From the IMG/VR virus record IMGVR_UViG_3300032420_000098, positions 1-30,390 of that record: a DNA stretch of 30,390 bases. One strand, written 5' to 3'. The notes under the pieces are model-generated. The model was not told the origin of the DNA and ran no database searches. It saw only the letters and a program-made list of their open reading frames with translations. Below are positions 1 to 7,841 of this stretch, one piece after another. The stretch's first letter is position 1, and every line of letters begins with the position of its first letter. Source of the stretch: a virus. The position numbers and the translations under genes are program-made.

Positions 1-358
1 GCGCCAGAAACGGCGACTTCGGGAGGATCGTGCTCAAGAGGCCAAGGCCCGAAACCGCGCCAACACTGGGGGAACAGGCAAAAAAAATCCCAACCTGATA
101 AGGGTTGGGATTTCACATTATGGTGGTGGGGTGGAACCCTGCGCCAAACCTATGTAACTCAGCGCCTTAGAACCGCTTCGAACTCCTGCGGAAAGGTGCG
201 GAATCCGGCCCCTGGCGCTGGTAATCCTACCAGTTCCCACCTGCGGTTGGCATCAGCGATGTGCCGGCAACCAGCCGCCATTTCGATTCCCATTTGAGGA
301 ATTGAACCCGCGTCCGCCAGACGTCTACGCTGGCTCGATCGCAGGCGACCGGAGCGGG
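1..358. other. Left-edge region without a defensible gene
   Basis: I see no confidently coding gene here. A + strand frame is open from base 2 to a TAA at 155-157 and gives an Arg-rich peptide, but it runs straight through the terminator hairpin at 81-113. A - strand GTG frame (159-362) overlaps the stop of the DCL gene by GTGA, but its product resembles no family I know. At 300-317 the - strand reads GGACGCGGGTTCAATTCC, which matches the T-arm of many tmRNA and tRNA genes. The following bases do not complete the stem, so it is at most a remnant or an attachment-site relic. The region is probably a mosaic junction or the 3' untranslated end of the DCL transcript. Confidence 0.5.
81..113 (-). 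terminator. Rho-independent terminator, - strand
   Basis: An 11-bp perfect stem (AAATCCCAACC at 85-95 with GGTTGGGATTT at 103-113) has a 7-base loop. Read on the - strand, the stem runs directly into seven T residues (A-run at 81-87), which is a classic intrinsic terminator. In the + direction only three T follow, so + strand termination would be weaker. It is placed to end transcripts that come leftward from the DCL-family gene. Confidence 0.75.
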
Positions 359-1105
359 TCACGCCAACCGGACCGGCCGTGCAACCTTCGGTCGACGAGC
401 TGAACTTGCGGTCTGCAGGTTTGCTTCCCGGCAGAGAATCCGAAGTATCGCTTGGTCATGGTGAAACGCCCGGAATGCCTCAGTCACAGCGCTGTCCAGG
501 AATGTTGCCGTGGTCTGGCCGTCAGCCGGAGCAGAAACGATGCCATCCGGGATGTCCCTCGACCAGCCCCTGGCAGCCCGGAATCCGCTCACCATGTGCG
601 AGAAGTACGGCCATGCGTGGTCAAGGTGTGCGTCGTCGATGGTGACCATCTTTCCGGTCAACTCGCACTCAACCCGGCTCTGATCGTCGCCGTACTCGGC
701 AAAGGCCTGCTTCTTGGCCAGGATGAGGTCGAGTGCGACCGCCTGCCGGCATGCGTTGTAGAAGTCTTGGGAGCGCCCCTTCGGCTTACCCTTGACCGCA
801 TCGATGTACGAGAAGTCGGTTTCAGTGCCGTCCTGCCGAACAATCCAGAACCCCGACGTGCTCCAGCCGGTCCCGGTATTCAGGCGTCGCTCAAAGTGAG
901 CAATCTGGCCGGCACCCTTTGTGGGTTCGCCGACAGCTTCGAGGACCGGATCAAAGCGATCGATGAGCGCCACCAGGTCTGTGTGGTCAGCGGGGTCGCT
1001 GACACGCTGACCATCCTGATGCCGGCGTAGCAAGGCCTTGAAGTGGTCAAGGGCGCTGCTCTGGGTCGGGAAGCTCCGTGAGCCAATTACGACAGGTTTA
1101 GCCAT
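359..1105 (-). CDS. DCL family (DUF3223) protein with HNH-like C-terminal half
   Basis: A 248-residue protein. The N-terminal half (about 1-110) matches the DCL/DUF3223 fold: 'VIGSRSFPTQSSALDHFKALL' type start, 'GFWIVRQDGTETDFSY' near 85-100. The C-terminal half has an HNH-like arrangement: C147-x2-TG, 'DAHLDH' (D162, H163), then 'FHHDQAILR' (H215/H216) and N229, in the order expected of a degenerate HNH nuclease. I chose the ATG at 1103-1105 because AGGAG lies 9 bases upstream; an ATG eight codons earlier lacks a Shine-Dalgarno. The gene is divergent from the BREX operon and faces the terminator at 81-113. DCL proteins are known in plants for plastid rRNA processing; the bacterial role is not established. 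A nuclease role in defence is inference from the HNH-like residues and the neighbourhood. Confidence 0.75.
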   Translation of the reverse strand: MAKPVVIGSRSFPTQSSALDHFKALLRRHQDGQRVSDPADHTDLVALIDRFDPVLEAVGEPTKGAGQIAHFERRLNTGTGWSTSGFWIVRQDGTETDFSYIDAVKGKPKGRSQDFYNACRQAVALDLILAKKQAFAEYGDDQSRVECELTGKMVTIDDAHLDHAWPYFSHMVSGFRAARGWSRDIPDGIVSAPADGQTTATFLDSAVTEAFRAFHHDQAILRILCREANLQTASSARRPKVARPVRLA

Positions 1106-1223
1106 TTCTCGTTTCTCCTGGCTCATCAAGTGCCGGCCCGCCGTCGGCCCGCAGGTCGACCACGTCCACGCAGTGCCACCCTTTGTGGGGCACGCCGGCC
1201 TGGTTCCATCGATTTCCGCTTAT
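1098..1223 (-). pseudogene. Decayed small gene ('GVPHKGWxCVDVxDL' protein remnant)
   Basis: Just upstream of the DCL gene the - strand encodes NRWNQAGVPHKGWHCVDV then VDLRADG. I recall this as the N-terminus of small bacterial proteins that continue into a CxxC segment. Here the frame loses that segment after RADG and stops inside the next gene. A perfect AGGAGG (bases 1229-1234) sits 5 bases before an ATA codon (1221-1223), exactly where the initiator should be, so the ATG appears to have mutated to ATA. What is seen is the frame, the Shine-Dalgarno and the ATA. That it is a pseudogene of this family is recall plus inference. ATA initiation of a short live peptide is not excluded. Confidence 0.4.
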
Positions 1224-1258
1224 CGCAGCCTCCTGTCGGTAACAAAATGCGATGGACT

Positions 1259-1268
1259 GATGCGCATC
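1259..1268. promoter_or_regulatory. 10-bp palindrome upstream of the brxR promoter
   Basis: GATGCGCATC is a perfect palindrome starting 19 bases upstream of the -35 box of the brxR promoter, in the divergent intergenic region. WYL regulators of the BrxR family bind inverted repeats upstream of their own operon, so this is a candidate operator half or core. The length is modest and could be chance. Confidence 0.3.
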
Positions 1269-1277
1269 TACAATTGA

Positions 1278-1306
1278 TCGACATGCTATCGTGCAAGGCA
1301 TATACT
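1278..1306 (+). promoter_or_regulatory. Sigma70-type promoter of the BREX operon
   Basis: The -35 box TCGACA (1278-1283, 5 of 6 to consensus) and the -10 box TATACT (1301-1306, 5 of 6) are separated by an optimal 17 bases. Transcription would start near 1313, giving a leader of about 40 bases before brxR. No other comparably good promoter was seen in the operon, so the whole BREX cluster probably depends on this site. Confidence 0.65.
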
Positions 1307-1355
1307 ACCCGTAAGAGCACTAACTAGCGATCATTAACCCGAAACGGCAGCCAGG

Positions 1356-2270
1356 ATGTCCAACGAACAGCTTGCAGACCTGACCCAGCCCCAGCGCGAC
1401 CGGCTTGCGTTTATTGAGTTGCGCCTGCGCTTCATCGGAGAGATTCGTCGTCAAGACCTGGTGTCGCGTTTTGGCATCCAGGCAGCAGCAGCGACCCGGG
1501 ACATCGGGATCTACAAGGATCTCGCCCCGGGCAACCTGGACTACGACACCAAAAACAAGGTGTACGGGTACGCGGACGGCTTTACGCCTGTCTTTGATTT
1601 CCCGGCAGAGCGAGTATTAGCGTGGCTGTCGCAGGGCTTCGGTGATGGCGAGCCTTCCGCCCTCAAGTCCTGGATTACCTGTGAGATCCCCTCCCGGCTC
1701 ACAAAACCAGGGCTCGACACGCTCGCATGTGTCACCCGGGCCATCCACCAGGAGCGCCCCCTCAAGGTCATCTACCACTCCCTGTCGAGTGGCGAGACTG
1801 AGCGCGAGATCGTCCCCTTTGCGTTGATCGACAACGGCCTGCGCTGGCATGTCCGAGCCTTCGATCGACGCAGCAAGGATTTCAGGGACTTTGTCATCAC
1901 GCGCATGCAGCGCACGGCGATGCTGAAAGACCGCGACGTTCTGCCACACGAAAAAAGTGACCAGGACATCCAGTGGACCCGGATCGTGGAACTGGAACTG
2001 GTGCCGCACCCCGATCAACCGCGTCCCGAGATCGCGGAGATGGATTACGGCATGACTGGCGGCATGGTGAAGATGAAGCTCCGTGCAGCGACTGCCGGCT
2101 ACATCTTGCGGAAGTGGAGCGTCGACTGCTCCGCAGATCACGGTCTTCGCGGACCTGAGTACAGGCTTTGGCTCAAGGACCACTTGGCGTTGTACGGCGT
2201 AAAAAACGCCGTGCTGGCACCAGGGTATGCGACCTTGGATGCGGCCCGGGCAGGAGCGGAATGTGACTGA
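1356..2270 (+). CDS. brxR: BREX transcriptional regulator BrxR (WYL domain)
   Basis: A 304-residue protein. The N-terminus (about 10-75) looks like a winged helix-turn-helix ('RLRFIGEIRRQDLVSRFGI' ... 'ATRDIGIYKDL'). A WYL domain follows at about 130-190 ('RPLKVIYHSLSSGETEREIV', 'ALIDNGLRWHVRAFDRRSKDF'), then a C-terminal WCX-like extension. Size, architecture and position as first gene of the operon match BrxR, a family of dimeric repressors that bind inverted repeats upstream of BREX operons and are thought to sense a ligand through WYL. Autoregulation of the promoter at 1278-1306 is therefore likely. The Shine-Dalgarno is weak (only CCAGG immediately before the ATG), which suggests low expression. 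Confidence 0.88.
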   Translation: MSNEQLADLTQPQRDRLAFIELRLRFIGEIRRQDLVSRFGIQAAAATRDIGIYKDLAPGNLDYDTKNKVYGYADGFTPVFDFPAERVLAWLSQGFGDGEPSALKSWITCEIPSRLTKPGLDTLACVTRAIHQERPLKVIYHSLSSGETEREIVPFALIDNGLRWHVRAFDRRSKDFRDFVITRMQRTAMLKDRDVLPHEKSDQDIQWTRIVELELVPHPDQPRPEIAEMDYGMTGGMVKMKLRAATAGYILRKWSVDCSADHGLRGPEYRLWLKDHLALYGVKNAVLAPGYATLDAARAGAECD

Positions 2271-2317
2271 ACAATGGCTACCACTGCCGGCGCCGGTCGC
2301 GTCGGTAGAACAAACGA

Positions 2318-2833
2318 ATGACGAGAATTGAGATGAAAGAATCCTACCTACCGACATTGCTGCAAATGAGGATGCTCGTCGGCTTCCTTGGCGAGCGTGC
2401 TCAGTGCGCCTGGTGGCCAACGGCGTTCTATGAGGCATCGAGCAAGCTCTTCCTGGAGCCGGTCTTCTCGAAAACGTCTCGTCTCGCTCAGTACCACGGT
2501 GTGCTGGAAGCCGCCAGGCGATTGCACGACGAGCATCTGAGCGTGGGCAGCTACCACCTATTCCGGTTGCCGGAGGAGGTCGAGCAAGATCTGCACGCGG
2601 TCGTGCAAAGCAGCGTGGGAGAAGAACTCGCCAGCCAGGCGCCACAAAGCAAAGATGCTGCGCTGGATGAGTTGAAGCGATTGGCCGCCACGGGCAGCTC
2701 GTCCAGCGTGGGTCCAACGGCGGTCGGAAGCATTAAGGATATCGATTCCACCGATACCCTGAAGGCCATCGCAGCGGCCTACCTGTCGGCGTTCACACAG
2801 AACGCCAAAACCTATCCGTATCTGGTGGGGTGA
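2318..2833 (+). CDS. brxE: BrxE-like BREX protein
   Basis: A 171-residue protein directly before brxA. The conserved-looking block at about 8-85 includes 'MRMLVGFLGERAQCAWWPT', 'LEPVFSKTSRLAQYHGV' and 'RRLHDEHLSVGSYHLFRLP'. I recognise this as the BrxE family, small proteins of unknown function first defined in type 6 BREX loci. The C-terminal third is low in recognisable motifs. The start is uncertain: ATG 2318 and ATG 2333 (MKESYLPT) are both possible and neither has a strong Shine-Dalgarno. The stop overlaps the GTG of brxA (GTGA), indicating translational coupling. No biochemical role should be assumed. Confidence 0.65.
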   Translation: MTRIEMKESYLPTLLQMRMLVGFLGERAQCAWWPTAFYEASSKLFLEPVFSKTSRLAQYHGVLEAARRLHDEHLSVGSYHLFRLPEEVEQDLHAVVQSSVGEELASQAPQSKDAALDELKRLAATGSSSSVGPTAVGSIKDIDSTDTLKAIAAAYLSAFTQNAKTYPYLVG

Positions 2834-3624
2834 CCGTGGCCGACAACAAGCCCTACACGACTCAGTTGCAAGCAGGACTTGGGCTCGTCAACGAGACCAA
2901 GACGCTGCTTGATCTGTGGTCGCCTGGCATGTCGGCAAACCAGTTACATCAGGTCGCGCTGGAATCGGGTCGATTCCCGACTGTCACGGCGCGCCGACTT
3001 CGCAACATCGTCGTTGAATGCTTCGCTCCACGCTACCTCGTAGCAGGCGGCGCACCGGCGGCGCATCTCAAGCAGTTGTCCACAACGATATCCACGGCTG
3101 ACCTGACGCAGCTCATGCTCGTGTTTACGAGTCGAGCCAACCCGATCCTCGGCGACTTCGTGCGCCACGTTTACTGGGCCCGGTACGCCGGTGGGTACAC
3201 GCAAATCACCAATGACGACGCGCGCACCTTTGTCGAGCGCGGCATCGATGACGGCAAGACGATCAAACGCTGGTCCGAAACCACAGTGCGGCGTGTCTCA
3301 GCCTATCTGACCGGATGCTGCGCTGACTATGGAATGCTCGAACGAGGGCTGCGCTCAAACCGTCGCATCCTGCCGTTCCGTATTTCCCCATCCGTGGCCG
3401 CTTATCTTGCCTACGAGCTGCATTTTTCAGGTGTCGGTGATAACGCCCTACTGACACACGAGGACTGGCAGTTGTTTGGCCTGGCGCGTGAAGACGTGCT
3501 GGAAGAGATCAAGCGGCTTTCGCTGAAAGGATTGCTCATCGTCCAAGCGGCGGGCGATGTGATTCGGATCAGCTGGAAACAACAAGACATGGAGGCGCTC
3601 TGCGATGTCCTCACTCAAAGCTGA
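2830..3624 (+). CDS. brxA: BREX protein BrxA (DUF1819)
   Basis: A 264-residue protein of the BrxA/DUF1819 family, small helical DNA-binding proteins of BREX operons resembling NusB-type inner-membrane-protein folds. Typical features are 'ADNKPYTTQLQAGLGLVNET' at the N-terminus, 'RRLRNIVVECFAPRYL' near 55-70, 'FVRHVYWARYAGG' and a C-terminal winged-helix-like part ending near 'GDVIRISWKQQDMEALCDVL'. The GTG start overlaps the brxE stop; a second GTG at 2836 has a better-spaced GGGG upstream and may be the real start. The 3' end overlaps brxB by 20 bases. BrxA is needed for phage exclusion but generally not for methylation in the studied systems. Confidence 0.88.
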   Translation: MTVADNKPYTTQLQAGLGLVNETKTLLDLWSPGMSANQLHQVALESGRFPTVTARRLRNIVVECFAPRYLVAGGAPAAHLKQLSTTISTADLTQLMLVFTSRANPILGDFVRHVYWARYAGGYTQITNDDARTFVERGIDDGKTIKRWSETTVRRVSAYLTGCCADYGMLERGLRSNRRILPFRISPSVAAYLAYELHFSGVGDNALLTHEDWQLFGLAREDVLEEIKRLSLKGLLIVQAAGDVIRISWKQQDMEALCDVLTQS

Positions 3625-4180
3625 TTTCGACGAACTGCGCGAGCGCATCCGGCACGGACGCGAGCTCGGCCATGCGAGTTTCGAGCCGATTTACTACCTG
3701 GTCTTTCCGCCAGAGCAGATCCTCGAGGTGAAGCGGCAAACGCCTGCCTGGGTGGCCAAACTCCACCAGGAAGGCTGGGCCGTGCACACGTTTTCCATCG
3801 CCGAACAGATCTGGGCCTTGCTCAAAGACGACCCGTTCTGGTCGCTCTGCGTGATGGAGGACAAGTCCGCTCCGCTGGATTGGCCGCGCACCAATAAGGC
3901 ACTGGCGGACATCCTGACGGCGGATAACGGCCTGCTGAAGCGCCTTGAAGAGGCCCTGCAGCCTCTGGAGGGCCAGCAGAACGCGCTGCTCTTGGTCACG
4001 GACCTTGAAGCATTGCACCCGTTTCTGCGCATTGGCGCAATCGAAAGCCAGCTCCAAGGCAAATTTCACGTGCCGACGATTTTTCTGTACCCCGGCGTGC
4101 GGACCGGCAAGACGCGCCTGAAGTTTCTCGGCTTCTACCCGGAAGACGGCAACTACCGCTCCGTCCACGTCGGCGGCTGA
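3605..4180 (+). CDS. brxB: BREX protein BrxB (DUF1788)
   Basis: A 191-residue protein matching DUF1788/BrxB: 'ADFDELRERIRHGRELGHA', 'FEPIYYLVFPPEQILEVKR', 'LLVTDLEALHPFLRIGAIESQL' and the family-typical end 'RLKFLGFYPEDGNYRSVHVGG'. It is a core component of type 1 BREX, required for methylation and defence in studied systems. GGAGG lies nine bases before the ATG, inside the end of brxA, supporting the overlapping start. No catalytic motif is visible. Confidence 0.9.
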   Translation: MSSLKADFDELRERIRHGRELGHASFEPIYYLVFPPEQILEVKRQTPAWVAKLHQEGWAVHTFSIAEQIWALLKDDPFWSLCVMEDKSAPLDWPRTNKALADILTADNGLLKRLEEALQPLEGQQNALLLVTDLEALHPFLRIGAIESQLQGKFHVPTIFLYPGVRTGKTRLKFLGFYPEDGNYRSVHVGG

Positions 4181-4208
4181 ACAGACAAAAGAACCCTGGG
4201 ACATACCT

Positions 4209-7200
4209 ATGACCATCCGATCACTATTCGACCCAAGCAAGGACATCTACCGGACCATCGAGAAGGTCATCACCTATGGCGCCTCGCAAGAAGGTCGCCT
4301 CAAGGCTGAGATCTCCGAGTATGTGGTCACCGAGAGCATTGAGGAGCAGTTCCGCAAGCTCCTCGACCGCATGCAGCTGGCGATGGAGTCCGGTGGTGAG
4401 AATGAGGTCGGCGTCTGGGTCTCGGGCTTCTACGGGTCAGGTAAGAGCTCGTTCACCAAGTACCTCGGCCTGGCATTCGATGATCAGCGCACCATCGACG
4501 GCACACCATTCATCAAATACCTGCAGGACCGCCTGCACAAGCCGCAAACCAAGGCCCTGCTCAGCACCGTGGCACAGCGGTTTCCGGCTGCCGTGGTCAT
4601 GCTGGACCTCGCGAGCGAAATGCTCGCCGGCGCTACGATGGAAGACGTCTCCACCGTCCTTTACTTCAAGGTGCTCCAGTGGGCGGGTTACTCCCGCAAC
4701 CTCAAGGTTGCCGCCTTCGAGCGCATGGTCGAGAAAGACGGCCGCACGCCCGAGTTGCACGAACGCATCGCGCAAGCGCTGCCGGGTGCCACTTGGGCGC
4801 GCGTGCAGAACAACCCACTGGCCATCGACGGGCTGATCCCGAAGATCGCTCACGAGATGTACCCCGCGCTCTTCCCCGAGGCCAAGTCCTTCTCATCCAG
4901 CACCGAGGGCTTCTTCCAGTTCGAAGACCAGCGCGTGCAGGAGATGATCGACATCGTCCGCGAAAAAAGCGGAAAGCAGAACATCATCTTCATCGTCGAC
5001 GAAGTCGGCCAGTACGTGGCCTCACGCGACAACCTGATCCTCAACCTCGATGGTCTGGCCAAGAACCTAAAGCGGCTGGGCGACGGCAAGGCCTGGATCA
5101 TCTCCACCGCGCAGCAGACGCTCACTGAAGACGATCCTCGCGCAGCACTGAACTCGGACAAGCTCTACAAGCTCAAGGACCGTTTCCCGATCCAGATCGA
5201 TCTCGAATCGAGTGACATCAAAGAGATCTGCTACCGCCGCCTGCTCGGCAAATCACCGGCTGGCGAGACCGAACTCGGAAAGCTGTTCGATGCCCACGGC
5301 CAAGCGCTGCGGCACAACACCAAGCTGCAAGACGCCAAGTATTACGACGCGGACTTCAGTAAGGAGAGCTTCACCAATCTCTACCCGTTCCTGCCGGCTC
5401 ACTTCGACATCCTGCTGCACCTGCTGGGCGCACTGGCCAAATCCACCGGTGGCATCGGCCTGCGCTCGGCGATCAAGGTGATTCAGGACGTTCTGAAAGG
5501 CGAAGGCGGCTCCAAGGCAATGGCCGATCAGCCCGTGGGCTGGCTTGCCACCACCGTCACGCTGTACGACGAGCTGGAAAAGGACATTCGCCGTGCCTTT
5601 ACCTCCGTTCACCAGGCGGTTGGCAAGGTCCAGATCCGCTTTCCGGACTCGCAACTCCATCAAGACATCGCTAAGTCCGTCGCCGTGTTGCAGATCCTCG
5701 GCAATTTGCCGGTGTCGGTGCAGAACGTCGCCAGCCTGATGCACCCGTCGATTACTGCGTCCTCGCAGCTCGATACGGTGCGCAAGGCAGTAGAGGAGAT
5801 GCTGGGTGACGTGCATGTGCCGCTCGGTGAGAAAGACGGCAACCTCGTGTTCCTCAGCGAGAAGCTCCGCGACATCGAACAAGAGCGCGGTGCTATTGCA
5901 CTGCGTACCGTCGATGTGAAGCGCATCTTCAATGACGCCCTGCGCGAGTCCTTCGACCCGCTGCCCCGCATCAGCCTGCACAGCACGATGGCTGTCGCAA
6001 CGGGCTTGAAGGTCCAGGCCGGCAGCGCCATTACCAGCTTGGCCGGTGATCAGAGCACCATTCAAACCGTCGTCGAGCTGGTGGCTGCCAGCGACTACGA
6101 GGCTGCCAAAAACCGGATGCTGGATGACTCCCGCAGCCGCGCCGGTCGCAACATCATCGGGCTGTTGGCCCGCTCCAATCCTGAGCTGGACGATCTGTCC
6201 AACGAAATCTATCGCTGCCAGCGCATCGCTGAACTGCACCGCAACGAGCCCGACCAAGAGGTCAAAGACTACTGCACCGGCCAACTTGACCGCGCCGCCA
6301 AGCTCGCGACCCAGCTCCAGAGCAAGATCAAGCAAACCCTGCAGGCAGGTTCTTTTGTTTTCAGGGGCCAGGCAACAGCGGTATCAGCGCTGGATGCCGA
6401 CCTGCTGGAGGCAGCCAAGAAGCTGCTCTCCGATGTGGCTGACCAGGTGTTCGACCGCTATGTAGAAGCACCAGTACGCGCGGGCACCGACACCGCTGAG
6501 AAATTCCTGAAAGTCGCTAACCCTGCCGCCATTGGCAGCAGTCTGGACCCGCTTGGCCTGGTGCAGACGGTTGCGGGTCGTGCCTCGTTCAAGACCGACC
6601 ACAAGGCGATGATCAGCATCCGCGACTACATCGACAAGCGCGGCACCGTCGATGGCAAGCGCCTGCTCGACGACTTCAGCAGCGATCCGTTCGGTTGGTC
6701 GCCAGATACCACGCGCTACATCGTGGCCGCCATGCTCATGGCCGGCGAAATCAAACTCAAGGTGTCCGGCCGTGAAGTCACGGCCGCAGGCCAGCAAGCG
6801 ATTGATGCCCTGAAGACCAACAACTCCTTCAAGCAGATCGGCGTCGCGCTGCGCGACGAGCGCCCGTCCATCGAAACCCTCGGTCGGGCGGCGGAGCGGC
6901 TCACCGAGCTGGTCGGTGACATGGTCATTCCGTTGGAGCAGGAGATCAGCAAAGCGGCGGCCAAGCACTTTCCGCGCTTCCAGCACGACTATGGCTCCTT
7001 GGCCGAGAAGCTCAGCGGCCTCGGGCTAGCCGGCAGCGACCGAATCCGCACCCTTAACCAGGACATTGCCGACGTCTTGTTCACCGATGCGTCCGACGCA
7101 CCCCAGCGCCTGGGTGCCGAAACCTCTGCCATTTACGACAACCTCAAGTGGGCGCTGGAAGTGAAGCGCGTGCTCGACAACGGGCTCGACGCGACGTTGC

Positions 7201-7841
7201 GTGACCTACAGGCCCATCGCCGCGACATCGAGGCCTTACCCGACACCGGCGTACCGGGCGAGCTACGCCGCGAACTCGCGGAAGACCTGGGAGCGCTGTC
7301 AGAGCGCCTGGGCAAAGAGGACTTCTACAAACACACTGCCGACTTCAATTCGCAGCTGACCCACCTGAAGGGCCGGGTGCGCGATGCGGTCATCACCCTG
7401 TCGGAACAACAAAAGCTGCGCTTGAAGGATGGCGTAGAGGACCTGCAGCGCATCCCCGAATGGGAAGAGCTTACCCAGGAAGAGCGCGGCAATGCCGTGA
7501 ACCGGCTGGATGGCCTCGCCCTGGCAGCCACGCAGGATCTGGCGGGACTGAAGAAGCTGCTGGCCCGTGACTACGACATCAACAGCACCCTCGAAGACCT
7601 CAAGCGCTCCATCCAGCGCCAGGGTCAGGATCGGCTACGTCAGCGCATGGAAGAAGATCGAGCCAAGACCGGTGATAAAGGCCCAGCCAAGCTCACCAAA
7701 TCGATCTTGGTGCCGGTGAAGATGACGTCTGCCGCAGACATCGACGCGTTGATTCAGCAACTGCACGAGATCAAGGCGCAGCTCGGCCTCTATGCAGAGA
7801 TCGAAGTGACCTTCTCTGTGGGCAACGGGGGCGATCAGTAA
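4209..7841 (+). CDS. brxC: BREX P-loop ATPase BrxC
   Basis: A 1210-residue protein, the usual length for BrxC. Walker A is GFYGSGKS at residues 73-80 and Walker B is 'IIFIVDEVGQY' with D264 and E265. The N-terminus 'IRSLFDPSKDIYRTIEKVI' is characteristic of the family, and long helical, probably coiled-coil stretches fill the C-terminal half. BrxC is a large AAA-like ATPase related to DUF499/Orc-type proteins; it assembles with PglX, PglZ and BrxB and is essential for BREX activity. It starts 28 bases after brxB with only a weak Shine-Dalgarno. Its TAA abuts the pglX ATG with no gap, so the two are probably translationally coupled. Confidence 0.93.
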   Translation: MTIRSLFDPSKDIYRTIEKVITYGASQEGRLKAEISEYVVTESIEEQFRKLLDRMQLAMESGGENEVGVWVSGFYGSGKSSFTKYLGLAFDDQRTIDGTPFIKYLQDRLHKPQTKALLSTVAQRFPAAVVMLDLASEMLAGATMEDVSTVLYFKVLQWAGYSRNLKVAAFERMVEKDGRTPELHERIAQALPGATWARVQNNPLAIDGLIPKIAHEMYPALFPEAKSFSSSTEGFFQFEDQRVQEMIDIVREKSGKQNIIFIVDEVGQYVASRDNLILNLDGLAKNLKRLGDGKAWIISTAQQTLTEDDPRAALNSDKLYKLKDRFPIQIDLESSDIKEICYRRLLGKSPAGETELGKLFDAHGQALRHNTKLQDAKYYDADFSKESFTNLYPFLPAHFDILLHLLGALAKSTGGIGLRSAIKVIQDVLKGEGGSKAMADQPVGWLATTVTLYDELEKDIRRAFTSVHQAVGKVQIRFPDSQLHQDIAKSVAVLQILGNLPVSVQNVASLMHPSITASSQLDTVRKAVEEMLGDVHVPLGEKDGNLVFLSEKLRDIEQERGAIALRTVDVKRIFNDALRESFDPLPRISLHSTMAVATGLKVQAGSAITSLAGDQSTIQTVVELVAASDYEAAKNRMLDDSRSRAGRNIIGLLARSNPELDDLSNEIYRCQRIAELHRNEPDQEVKDYCTGQLDRAAKLATQLQSKIKQTLQAGSFVFRGQATAVSALDADLLEAAKKLLSDVADQVFDRYVEAPVRAGTDTAEKFLKVANPAAIGSSLDPLGLVQTVAGRASFKTDHKAMISIRDYIDKRGTVDGKRLLDDFSSDPFGWSPDTTRYIVAAMLMAGEIKLKVSGREVTAAGQQAIDALKTNNSFKQIGVALRDERPSIETLGRAAERLTELVGDMVIPLEQEISKAAAKHFPRFQHDYGSLAEKLSGLGLAGSDRIRTLNQDIADVLFTDASDAPQRLGAETSAIYDNLKWALEVKRVLDNGLDATLRDLQAHRRDIEALPDTGVPGELRRELAEDLGALSERLGKEDFYKHTADFNSQLTHLKGRVRDAVITLSEQQKLRLKDGVEDLQRIPEWEELTQEERGNAVNRLDGLALAATQDLAGLKKLLARDYDINSTLEDLKRSIQRQGQDRLRQRMEEDRAKTGDKGPAKLTKSILVPVKMTSAADIDALIQQLHEIKAQLGLYAEIEVTFSVGNGGDQ

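Noticed and set aside
121-240. Possible tRNA ending in CCACCA before the terminator
   Set aside because: GGTGGGA could pair with CCCCACC over about 118 bases, but no T-arm fits before the acceptor and no anticodon arm is seen.
159-362. 67-codon GTG frame on the - strand, coupled to the DCL gene by GTGA
   Set aside because: Codon third positions are not GC-biased as in the neighbours, there is no Shine-Dalgarno, and the product includes the translated T-arm-like sequence.
1617-2717. 366-codon open frame on the - strand
   Set aside because: It covers brxR and brxE on the other strand and crosses their boundary; the product is low-complexity and Arg/Pro-rich.
5253-6335. 360-codon open frame on the - strand
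   Set aside because: Mirror of brxC; the brxC frame is continuous and has the family sequence throughout.
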